The notes under the pieces: model-generated
Database searches by the model: none
The model's input: only the letters and a program-made list of their open reading frames with translations
Told to the model about the DNA's origin: nothing
Shown here: piece after piece, positions 1 to 6,906 of the stretch
Layout of the letters: every line of letters starts with the position of its first letter
How positions within the stretch are numbered: position 1 is the stretch's first letter
Position numbers and translations under genes: made by a program
Assembly: GCA_036939355.1 (NCBI GenBank)
Contig: JALLAP010000451.1
Location: 1 to 13,019, forward strand
Source of the DNA: Thalassiosira profunda
Lineage: Eukaryota > Bacillariophyta > Thalassiosirophyceae > Thalassiosirales > Thalassiosiraceae
Length of the DNA stretch: 13,019 bases
Reading direction: 5' to 3'

Positions 1-1325
1 AACTCGTCCAGCGCTTGGCGGTATTGGTCCTTGAACAGCTTGGCCGATTTCACGCGGTCGAATTTGTAGAATTGCAGCCCGTCGTACCCATCGAGGTGCA
101 GCGCCCGTCGGGCCACGGGCGAGAGGACCTTGCCCCCCGACAAATCGCCGAGGTACCGAGTGTACGCGTGGCTCAGGAGCAGCAGGGGATCGATCTTTCC
201 AATCTCCTCCATGCGATCCACATAATCTTTGACGGCCGGGGAGGGAGTCTTGCATTCCGGCTTGGTCTCCCAGCCCAATCCGTGCCAGAACTCCATGTCC
301 TCTTCCAAGGTCGCGGTCCGCCCCAATTCCTCCGGAAAGTGCAGCGTGGGAAACTCTTTCGGGGCATGTGCGTCGAGCAACTTCTCCAACGCGACGTACG
401 TGTGATACAGTCCCGAAACCATCTCGGCGTACAAATCCCGGTCGATGTCGCCTTTGATAAAGTTGTTGACAAAGTGCACATTCTCGGCGGCCGTGTGGGA
501 TTCGGCGGTGCCGGTTTTGAGGGCCTGGGAGAGGAGGGGTAGCCATTCTTCTTCTCCCTCTCCAATGTTTGCTGCAGAGGCAGGTTGTTTTTGCTGCTCA
601 TCTTCAGATGCTGCCGAAGCAGACTCCTCCCTCTCTGTGATCTCCCCCTCATCCTCAACTTTACCCTCGTCCTCCAACTCCAATCCCTCCTCTCCATAGA
701 AGCTCTCCTCGGCCATCCTCCCCATTATCGCCGCCAGAGAAAAGTCCTCCATGGCCCGCGCCAGGTGGGTCGCCTTGTCGTCGAACGACCGGCCGTGGTG
801 GAATTGCTTGAAGGGGCATCCCCCCCGGAGGACGAAATGTTCCCTGTCTTTTGCGGTCAGCGAATTTCTCCGGGCTCCTCCGGAATTGGAGCTAGTATTG
901 GGAGACCCCCCGCCCTCATTTTGAGCAGCAGCGTTGGTATTTTGGCCATGCTCCAGCCACGACGAGACGCGGTGCACGTGCTCCATGGCCAATCGAAAAT
1001 GACCCGCCGCCCCCTCCCCTCCTTCGCCCCCAGCATTATTATTTCCCCGCAGTGCCCCCTGCAGCGCTCCATTCCTCGTGGGAAAATGGCTCGGCGGAAC
1101 CTGCTTCATCACCTCCCGCACCGCGTCGGGATCGGTGGCGGCCCGAAACGGGCAAGCGTTGTTTTGGAACGCGGGGCATTTTTGACGGGCCGCCGCGAGG
1201 GCTTCCTCGGCAATGCCTTTGGGGGAATTGGCAGAGCCAGAGGGGACGCCGGAGGAGTGGTGGGAGGCGTCCTCGTCGTCGGAGAGGGCGGCGGCGTAGG
1301 GGCACACGTGCTGCTGTTCCGGCAT
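1..1325 (-). CDS. Heme oxygenase with long N-terminal extension (3' end cut by window edge)
   Basis: Opens heme to biliverdin, CO and iron; in algae this supplies bilins and recycles heme iron. The reading frame is uninterrupted from ATG 1325 to the left edge, 441 visible residues, and an in-frame stop lies directly upstream at 1329-1331. Residues about 265-441 are the catalytic domain. ESHTAAEN holds the probable proximal heme ligand His277. GLYHTYVALE follows, and SHAYTRYLGDLSGGK covers the distal-helix signature (GDLSGGK at 393-399). The His-to-signature spacing is 116, against 114 in human HO-1. FYKFDRVKSAKLFKDQYR matches the late helix of the fold, so only the last few dozen residues are missing, including any C-terminal membrane anchor. 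Residues 1-260 are an unusual extension: four Cys-Pro pairs (Cys8, Cys50, Cys58, Cys170), low-complexity Ser/Gly/Asn stretches and a Glu-rich run just before the catalytic domain. No signal or transit peptide is evident. The family call is very secure; the subcellular site is not. Confidence 0.96.
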   Translation of the reverse strand, partial: MPEQQHVCPYAAALSDDEDASHHSSGVPSGSANSPKGIAEEALAAARQKCPAFQNNACPFRAATDPDAVREVMKQVPPSHFPTRNGALQGALRGNNNAGGEGGEGAAGHFRLAMEHVHRVSSWLEHGQNTNAAAQNEGGGSPNTSSNSGGARRNSLTAKDREHFVLRGGCPFKQFHHGRSFDDKATHLARAMEDFSLAAIMGRMAEESFYGEEGLELEDEGKVEDEGEITEREESASAASEDEQQKQPASAANIGEGEEEWLPLLSQALKTGTAESHTAAENVHFVNNFIKGDIDRDLYAEMVSGLYHTYVALEKLLDAHAPKEFPTLHFPEELGRTATLEEDMEFWHGLGWETKPECKTPSPAVKDYVDRMEEIGKIDPLLLLSHAYTRYLGDLSGGKVLSPVARRALHLDGYDGLQFYKFDRVKSAKLFKDQYRQALDE

Positions 1326-1405
1326 GGTTCAGGTCTGCTGTTTGCGTCGCGGCGTGCGAGATTGGCAAGCCGTTTGATGGCTTGAGATACCTAGTTGCTG
1401 GGGTA

Positions 1406-1585
1406 TTGTAGGGTGCTGGAGGTCCGTTGTGGTTGTGGTCTGTTGTGGTTGTTGTGCTGCGTGCTGTTGCGAAGAGGTATGCAAAATGAAGTCAAGTTGT
1501 TTATGCGGTATTTTCATTTGATTCTCTAAGTAAGTACAATACTATTAATATTATTTACTATCTAAGTGAAATTGATATACCCCTA
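1406..1585 (+). repeat. Dispersed intergenic repeat, copy A
   Basis: It shares three collinear blocks with 4612-4773. Block one is TTGTAGGGTGCTG (1406-1418), 12 of 13 matching. Block two is a 24-base stretch at 1469-1492 ending GGTATGCAAAATGAAGT, 23 of 24 matching. Block three is AGTGAA followed by ATATACCCCTA (1565-1585), with one mismatch and a 5-base indel. Both copies are followed by a pyrimidine-rich tract. Order and orientation are kept, which points to common descent rather than chance. Confidence 0.65.
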
Positions 1586-1600
1586 TTTATTTGTCCACAG
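1530..1600 (+). other. Possible 5' UTR intron (71 bp)
   Basis: A consensus donor GTAAGT at 1530 and an acceptor TCCACAG ending at 1600 bound a very AT-rich 71-base stretch inside GC-rich DNA. Size and composition suit a short diatom intron upstream of the plus-strand WD40 gene. The stretch overlaps repeat copy A, and copy B lacks the donor, so this is only a candidate. Transcript reads would decide it. Confidence 0.3.
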
Positions 1601-2151
1601 GCCTGGGCCTCGCTCGCTCTGGCCTCTGCCTGACGCCGGACCGGACCCCCCACCGACCCTCTGCCCTCGCTGCCCCTCTCCTGGACCGCAAACCGTCGCA
1701 GGTGGATGGGCGGCGGTCGTCTATGTCCAGCGTTTGGGCCGCGCCGCGGCTGGCTTTGATTCCGAGCAGATTCCGAGAGTTTCGTCGGTGCACTCTCAGA
1801 TGCACTGATCTGATGGATCACATAAGTTGCAACTGCATTCTATTGCAGCTTTATCCGCATTTGAATGCACGTCAATTGGCTCATCGGGAGAACCGCCAGC
1901 CCGAACTCCACTGCTTGAGGCGGGAATGAGAGTGCAAGCAAAGTCGACGGGAGTGCCGATTCTTGATCTTGGCCTTGCTGTTGGGGTGCACGACTTCCTC
2001 CTTGCAACTAGCAACCATTGCAACCATTGTCGCAAAATATCAACACACAAACCTGCGCGCGGATATCTATCTAGAGATAGTGACGCCGCGCAGCTGCAAA
2101 ACAGCAAGCCAGAGAAACCGGGCGAGCAAAGGCAGCCTCAATCGAACCAAG

Positions 2152-4602
2152 ATGGAGATGCACAGCAGATCCTCGTCGCTAGGCGATTGGGAGTCGGTCC
2201 GCGATGAGGACGCTGACGAGGAGGAAAGTTGCTCGAGAGAGAGCGATGGAGGACAATCAGAGCGTGTAGTCATCGAGCTGCCGCCCGAGGGGATTGTTGA
2301 TGTTGCAGAGACACAATCGGCAGCCGGGGCTTCAGCGGCAGACGTCCGTTCTGCCGCGGGAAGCTCGCTCTCCTCCTTAGTTCCGGTATCTCGCTTCACC
2401 GACGTGGACGTGACGGTGCCCTCGTCCGCCGGCTCCTACCAATACCAATCCACAAACAACGGGAACGGGGAAGACGACCTCTCCTCCACATTGAGCAGCA
2501 ACTTCGAAATCCTCTCCCTCTCCTCCGGCGACGTTGTCCGCAGGTGCCGTCGCTGCCATTTTCACAACCCCCACGACGCCGTCGTGTGCGCCTCGTGCGA
2601 TCTCGCCCTCGTGGCCAATCCGAACGTCGACGCCGACGCCCAGATCGCCGTGCACTTGCAGCAGAAGGAGGAGGCTGATGCTAGGGCGCGCTTGCAGGAG
2701 GAGGAACGGAGGCGGCAGACGCGTCCTTTCTACGACCACGCGTGCATTTTGGCGAACGATGTGAGGGGGGTCCAGAGGCATATCATGGGGTCGTTCTTCT
2801 CCTTGCCAACGGACGAATTGGTAGAGCTAGCGCTGTCGTTCGTGCAGACGGCGATGGATCGGACGGACCTCAGGGAGATTCAGTTCGTTTACAAGTGCAC
2901 AACGCACGCGAGCTTGGAATCCATTCGATGCCACGGGCTGCCGGCCGATCATCCCGTGGGAGAGGCCGCCACGGACGTCGAGTTGAGCTGCACCCTCGAG
3001 GATGCCTTTATTTCGTTCGAGGCGCGGAGAACGATGAATGGGGAGCCTCTGCATGCAATTCCCGAAGATGCAGAGGATGGCTCCGAGAAGCCCAAGCCTT
3101 GCTGTATCTGCTGGATCGTCGCCGGCCTAAAGTCGGTTCATGCCGACGACGTGAATGCGTTTCCTCCGGCTCAAACGCTGCCGGTGGCCTACTTCGATTC
3201 GTCCTACGCCAACGATGATGACGAGGGGCAACTCGACAGGTTGCTGGGCGGTCTTAGACGGGTGTTTACCACCTTCTTTGTGGAGAATCTCCAGCTGCTG
3301 ATGGCCGTGGCGGAACCTCCGCGGAAGATGGCCGAGGGAAGATTGGTGGAACTGATGCAACAGAATGCATGGCATCAGATGGGTGGGAATGGTATGAACG
3401 ATGTCGAGCTGCAGCGAAACATCGGAACCGCAACTCCTCTCAGAGATGGAGCCATCAATCCGCAACCAGCGTCGGAGCTACGTGCCGATTGTGATACTGC
3501 GGAGCCCTCCGCTGCGCAATTTGACGCCGGAGATTCCAGCGATTGCCATCATCTGCTTGGCGACAATTTAGATGACTCTGTTGGCACATGTTCTAGTTCA
3601 GAGGACGGGAAACCGGCTGCGCTGGAGGAGGGATACGAGCATGCGCTGGCAGCCTCTACCCCACTAAGTGCAGCGGAGCACGTCACCGCCATCACAGTTT
3701 TTGGGAACGGCCTCGCCATCGTCGCATACCCGGACATCGTGCTCTGGTTCAGGGAATGTGGTGTCTACAAGAGTCTGCAGAGTGCTGGACACCAAGTCGT
3801 TTGCATTGCCTCCTATCAGGGGGAGATGCTCGCCACAGCGAGTGCGGTGGGAGGCGTCAAGGTTCACAGGCTTCGGGGAAACGATGACGGAGAAATTCCT
3901 GTCGATGACATCTTAGTGTTGGACAGTGGACGCGGCATGCAAATACGAGACCTTTGTTTTCTTCCAAGAGGCCACGCACTTGCAGCTACGAACATGATGA
4001 GGGAATGCCGACTGTGGAGCGTCGTCGACGGATCGTGCATTTGCCGCCTGAAAGGCGAGCGCCCGGAGATGGCCTACAGCATTCGCGAGACGCACCAAAA
4101 GTTCACGGCGGCACGCTTTAGCCCCGACGGAAATTGCCTGGCGTCCGTTGCCGATGGAAGTCCCTCGATTCACTTCTGGGATCTTTACAATTGCACCACT
4201 CGGGAATTGACGGGGCACGAATCCGCGTCGGATTTGATTGGCCGCCCGGCGTTCAATATCAGAGCCCTCAGCTTCTCGCCCGATGGGAAATATCTGGCAT
4301 CGGCCGCAAACGACTGCACCATAAGGATATGGGATCTTCAACAGCTGTCCTGCATCAACGTTATCCGTGTGTCAAACGCGATTGGCACTCTGGACTTTTC
4401 TCCAAATTCGACGCTCCTCGCGGGAGGCTGCGTCAACGGAGAGATTCGAGTCTGGGAACCACTGGCAAAAAGCAGCGAGGCATTGCGGCGGGTCATTTGT
4501 GACGGCAAGGGGTCGATTCGGACCGTCATGTTTCTTCCCGATGGGCAAGCTCTGGCATCGATCGGTTGGTCTGATAGCAGTCTGCGGATTTGGGACTTGT
4601 AG
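2152..4602 (+). CDS. RanBP2-type zinc finger / PARP-like segment / WD40-repeat protein
   Basis: An 816-residue protein of unknown role, probably an intracellular scaffold. The frame is open further upstream but contains no earlier ATG. ATG 2152 has A at -3 and G at +4. Residues 1-130 are acidic and Ser-rich, probably disordered. Residues 132-149 form a C-x2-C-x10-C-x2-C zinc finger with the conserved Asn after the second Cys (CHFHNPH), as in RanBP2/NZF fingers that bind ubiquitin or RNA. The usual Trp before the first Cys is Arg here. A short charged helix rich in Glu and Arg follows (about 168-192). Residues about 205-390 resemble a degraded ADP-ribosyltransferase fold (see findings). Residues about 395-505 are low complexity. 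From about 508 to the end there are roughly seven WD40 repeats, clearest in FSPDGNCLASVADG, SFSPDGKYLASAAND with IRIWDL, and LRIWDL as the last residues. An AATAAA at 4717 could serve its 3' end. The WD40 and finger calls are firm; the function is not known. Confidence 0.92.
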   Translation: MEMHSRSSSLGDWESVRDEDADEEESCSRESDGGQSERVVIELPPEGIVDVAETQSAAGASAADVRSAAGSSLSSLVPVSRFTDVDVTVPSSAGSYQYQSTNNGNGEDDLSSTLSSNFEILSLSSGDVVRRCRRCHFHNPHDAVVCASCDLALVANPNVDADAQIAVHLQQKEEADARARLQEEERRRQTRPFYDHACILANDVRGVQRHIMGSFFSLPTDELVELALSFVQTAMDRTDLREIQFVYKCTTHASLESIRCHGLPADHPVGEAATDVELSCTLEDAFISFEARRTMNGEPLHAIPEDAEDGSEKPKPCCICWIVAGLKSVHADDVNAFPPAQTLPVAYFDSSYANDDDEGQLDRLLGGLRRVFTTFFVENLQLLMAVAEPPRKMAEGRLVELMQQNAWHQMGGNGMNDVELQRNIGTATPLRDGAINPQPASELRADCDTAEPSAAQFDAGDSSDCHHLLGDNLDDSVGTCSSSEDGKPAALEEGYEHALAASTPLSAAEHVTAITVFGNGLAIVAYPDIVLWFRECGVYKSLQSAGHQVVCIASYQGEMLATASAVGGVKVHRLRGNDDGEIPVDDILVLDSGRGMQIRDLCFLPRGHALAATNMMRECRLWSVVDGSCICRLKGERPEMAYSIRETHQKFTAARFSPDGNCLASVADGSPSIHFWDLYNCTTRELTGHESASDLIGRPAFNIRALSFSPDGKYLASAANDCTIRIWDLQQLSCINVIRVSNAIGTLDFSPNSTLLAGGCVNGEIRVWEPLAKSSEALRRVICDGKGSIRTVMFLPDGQALASIGWSDSSLRIWDL
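2545..2598 (+). other. RanBP2/NZF-type zinc finger coding segment
   Basis: The segment encodes CRRCHFHNPHDAVVCASC, the four-Cys ribbon of RanBP2-type fingers with Asn four residues after the second Cys. The Trp expected two residues before the first Cys is replaced by Arg. Confidence 0.85.
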
Positions 4603-4611
4603 AGCGCCTTT

Positions 4612-4773
4612 TTGTTGGGTGCTGCCTCATGTGGTGCTGTTCCGGCAGGTGGTTGTTTTGTTGTCGCAAGACTTGTGTTCTCACGTAGCGAAGCGGTATG
4701 CAAAATGAAGTGCGTTAATAAATTCATGCTTGCCGCTGCGACCTGTTAGTGAACATTAATTTATATACCCCTA
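4612..4773 (+). repeat. Dispersed intergenic repeat, copy B
   Basis: Counterpart of copy A at 1406-1585: TTGTTGGGTGCTG at 4612-4624, the 24-base block at 4688-4711, and AGTGAA...ATATACCCCTA at 4748-4773. It lies in the 260 bp gap between the WD40 stop and the F-box start. It therefore overlaps the WD40 3' UTR and the promoter of the next gene. Confidence 0.65.
4717..4722 (+). promoter_or_regulatory. Candidate polyadenylation signal AATAAA
   Basis: An exact AATAAA hexamer 115 bases after the WD40 stop codon. It lies inside repeat copy B, where copy A has diverged. Confidence 0.35.
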
Positions 4774-4860
4774 ATCCCCGACGACCCCCTCTGCTCCCTC
4801 CCCCTCCCCTGCGCTCCTGCCCCCCCTCCCCGCCCGCCCCGCGCGCCTCCTCCTGCGCAC
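4774..4860 (+). other. Pyrimidine-rich leader upstream of the F-box gene
   Basis: A strongly C/T-rich stretch with several runs of five to six C that ends immediately before ATG 4863. It probably forms the 5' UTR or core promoter of the F-box gene. A similar but shorter tract follows repeat copy A at 1640-1685. Confidence 0.45.
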
Positions 4861-4862
4861 CA

Positions 4863-5762
4863 ATGATGTCCACCAACGACAGCGCATTGGACGACAATGT
4901 CGTCCTTCACATTTCCTCCTATGCCGCGCCAGGCGATCTTCTAGCCCTCGCCCTGACGTGCCGGCGCTTCGGCTCCAAGCGCCGAACAGCCACCGCAGGT
5001 TTGTCCCTGATCGACAAGGCGGCGCGGTGCGTCGTGGCGAATTCCCAGAGCAAAGAGGAATGGGCTCTCTCGCCGTTGCGCGATGGAGAGAGCTGGATGG
5101 GTCGGTACTACGAATTGCACTGCCAGGTGCGATTCGACCGGGCGGCCGGCGTTGGCTACGAAATACGCCGCCGAAACTCGGAAATCATGGCAGGTTATGA
5201 TGACTGGAACAGCCATTGCTTTGCGATGAGCGACCGCGTGATGAGCTCGGGGAAACACTATGCGACGTTCACTCCTAGCGGGATAATGAGTTGGGCCAGG
5301 ATTGGTGTCATTCGACCGCTAAAAGAGTGGAGTGCGGAGGAGATATCCAGGAATCCTCCTGGCATCGATCTAGCCCGAGATATCGTCGAACGGTGGGGGT
5401 CAGGGCCAGGGCATATCAACCGCTGTATGTATGACGTGAAGAATGGCTGGGGAAATGTGGGTAACTGGTACTGTCGCAATGGAGATCACGGATATGTTGA
5501 GTCTCCTGTCTGGGAACACGAGGGGGCATCGCCATTGGTGCTGAATGAAATTGGTCTGCTTCTTGATTTAGACGCGGGAACGCTGACTGTCTACAAAAAT
5601 GGGGAGAGAGTGATGGGGAGGCAGCAATACGAAGGCGGGGCGACGGCGGCAATTAGGAGTGATCTCTCTGGCGAGTATTGTTGGTATGCAGATATTGGCA
5701 TGGATGCTGCTGTGAGGATCCGCCGCGGCCCTATCCCTCCAGAAGAAGACGGCTCACTCTAG
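4863..5762 (+). CDS. F-box-like protein with C-terminal SPRY-like domain
   Basis: A 299-residue protein. Residues about 7-38 read as an F-box helix set (LDDNVVLHISSYAAPGDLLA, then LALTCRRFG), the part that docks to Skp1 in SCF ubiquitin ligases. After a linker, residues about 88-290 look like a SPRY/B30.2 beta sandwich. Typical pieces are GYEIRR, VMSSGKHYATFTPSG, ARIGVIRPL, IGLLLDLDAGTLTVYKNGER and GEYCWYADIG. Such F-box/SPRY-like proteins seem heavily expanded in Thalassiosira, as I recall the family. Two adjacent ATGs (4863, 4866) are possible starts. The frame runs open upstream to 4749, but without an ATG and through the pyrimidine tract. The function would be substrate choice for ubiquitination, which is inference. 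The F-box is short and could instead be an unrelated helical motif. No signal peptide or membrane segment. Confidence 0.8.
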   Translation: MMSTNDSALDDNVVLHISSYAAPGDLLALALTCRRFGSKRRTATAGLSLIDKAARCVVANSQSKEEWALSPLRDGESWMGRYYELHCQVRFDRAAGVGYEIRRRNSEIMAGYDDWNSHCFAMSDRVMSSGKHYATFTPSGIMSWARIGVIRPLKEWSAEEISRNPPGIDLARDIVERWGSGPGHINRCMYDVKNGWGNVGNWYCRNGDHGYVESPVWEHEGASPLVLNEIGLLLDLDAGTLTVYKNGERVMGRQQYEGGATAAIRSDLSGEYCWYADIGMDAAVRIRRGPIPPEEDGSL

Positions 5763-6327
5763 AGAGGTAGATAATATAAGACAGGCGCATCCAAAATCAA
5801 CAGTGGCAAATCTGGGCGCTTTGAAATGCAAAACGTTGCTTCCACTGCAATCCGCAGCCCCACATTTATCTCACGCCGCCCGGGGCACGAACGGACAGCT
5901 CGTCCTCCGTCGATATCGTCAGCAGCGACGGCCGTTTCGTTTTGTCGCTCGCGTCCAAGCTCTTCCCCTCACCGCCGTCTCCCAGTTGTGAGCCTCTCGG
6001 CGCGACGGAACGAACCAATGCCGCACTTTTACCTACTTACGTACGAAAAGTCGCCTAAGGTACATGGAGAGTCAACCCTGCTGGCAAAAAACAAAAAAGG
6101 GAGGGCCGAGCTGTCGATGACAACCCCCGCCCAACGCCATCAACGACCTCCAGCCCCCGTGAATGATGGGGATCGTACAAACGCCAGACATCGCCGTCGA
6201 AAGCGCCCGACCAACGCTCCATGTGCAAGCAAGCGTTCTCGCAGCTTCTCACATGTTAAATCATACGCGCCCTCCTTGATGTCCGGAAGAAATCCGCCGC
6301 CCGCGAATAATAATCTCGGCAGCCAGA
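5763..6327. other. Intergenic region upstream of the 6328 gene
   Basis: A 565 bp gap. One ATG-started open frame (5826-6347, plus, 173 codons) crosses it and overlaps the next start by 20 bases. Its product is almost all Arg, Ser, Pro and Ala without recognisable motifs, so I treat it as chance openness rather than a gene. I see no RNA gene or repeat here. The promoter of the 6328 gene should lie in this region. Confidence 0.55.
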
Positions 6328-6906
6328 ATGAACTTGTCGCTGGATAGCCGCGGTCTCACGCACAACAACAGCTGCTTCTCCTCGGTGAATCGGAAGGCTG
6401 CTCACAATCCAGACTTCTGCTGCGTTGCGGCAGGCGGCGGCGCAGACGACGGCAGTGTGATGGCAAGCGTCGTCGGCGATTCGCTGGAAGCCGATGACAT
6501 GTCGGAAGGCACGGGGCGTACCAACGGCGGCGGCGGCTCGGGATCGTCTATCGACAGACCGAGAAGCTCCAGCGACGACTCCACTTGCCGTCGACGAGTC
6601 AGCTTCCTCGACGAGGCATTGGGCCTCGCCCCTCACGCCGTCGTCACCCGCGTCGCGTACCGCCCGCGGACCACCTTCGAAGAGCGGGCCCGCCTGTATT
6701 ACACGGCGCGCGACTACGAATGCTTCACCCGGGAGGAGGAGGAGGCAGTTCAAGGGCGCGAGGTAAAGGTGTTCGGATGGGAGGACTTCTGCTTCGGTCC
6801 CGAAGACCATACTTGCAATGATGCGCATAAGATGTGCCCTGCGCAAGAAATCGGAGACGGAAGCGCGATGAACAAGGTCGCAACGTGGGGATATCTGAAG
6901 GCATGA
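6328..6906 (+). CDS. Small hypothetical protein with diatom-type VSF...ER...YY motif
   Basis: A 192-residue protein of unknown function. Residues 1-87 are low complexity, rich in Gly, Ser and Asp, and likely disordered. Residues about 88-140 hold the only conserved-looking part: RRRVSF (Val at 91), then VVTRVAYRPRTTFEERARLY and YTARDYECFTREEEE. The pattern V-[RS]-F, a basic stretch, then E-E-R and an aromatic-Y pair before a D-Y helix recurs in many uncharacterised diatom proteins as I remember them; no enzymatic role is known to me. The C-terminal 50 residues contain four Cys and several acidic residues but no recognised zinc motif. No signal peptide or membrane span. ATG 6328 has A at -2 but C at -3, so the start context is only fair. 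Real-gene status rests on the motif and codon-like composition. Confidence 0.65.
   Translation: MNLSLDSRGLTHNNSCFSSVNRKAAHNPDFCCVAAGGGADDGSVMASVVGDSLEADDMSEGTGRTNGGGGSGSSIDRPRSSSDDSTCRRRVSFLDEALGLAPHAVVTRVAYRPRTTFEERARLYYTARDYECFTREEEEAVQGREVKVFGWEDFCFGPEDHTCNDAHKMCPAQEIGDGSAMNKVATWGYLKA

Larger units (their letters stand above)
1326..2151. other. Divergent intergenic region between heme oxygenase and WD40 gene
   Basis: No supported gene. Open frames here lack ATG starts or typical protein composition. It must hold both promoters. Visible contents are one copy of a diverged dispersed repeat (about 1406-1585), an AT-rich block at 1500-1600 between GC-rich flanks, a C-rich tract at 1640-1685, and a tandem pair of the 9-mer GCAACCATT at 2011-2028. 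No clear TATA box stands out for either gene. Confidence 0.7.

Noticed and set aside
585..1385. Plus-strand open frame opposite the heme oxygenase
   Set aside because: The minus-strand frame carries an unmistakable heme oxygenase; the plus frame has no motif.
1963..2151. N-terminal extension of the WD40 protein from TTG 1963
   Set aside because: No ATG in that stretch. A eukaryotic gene is expected to start at ATG 2152, which has a good context.
5826..6347. ATG-started 173-codon open frame
   Set aside because: Composition is dominated by Arg, Ser, Pro and Ala with no motif, and it overlaps the better-supported start at 6328. Likely chance openness.
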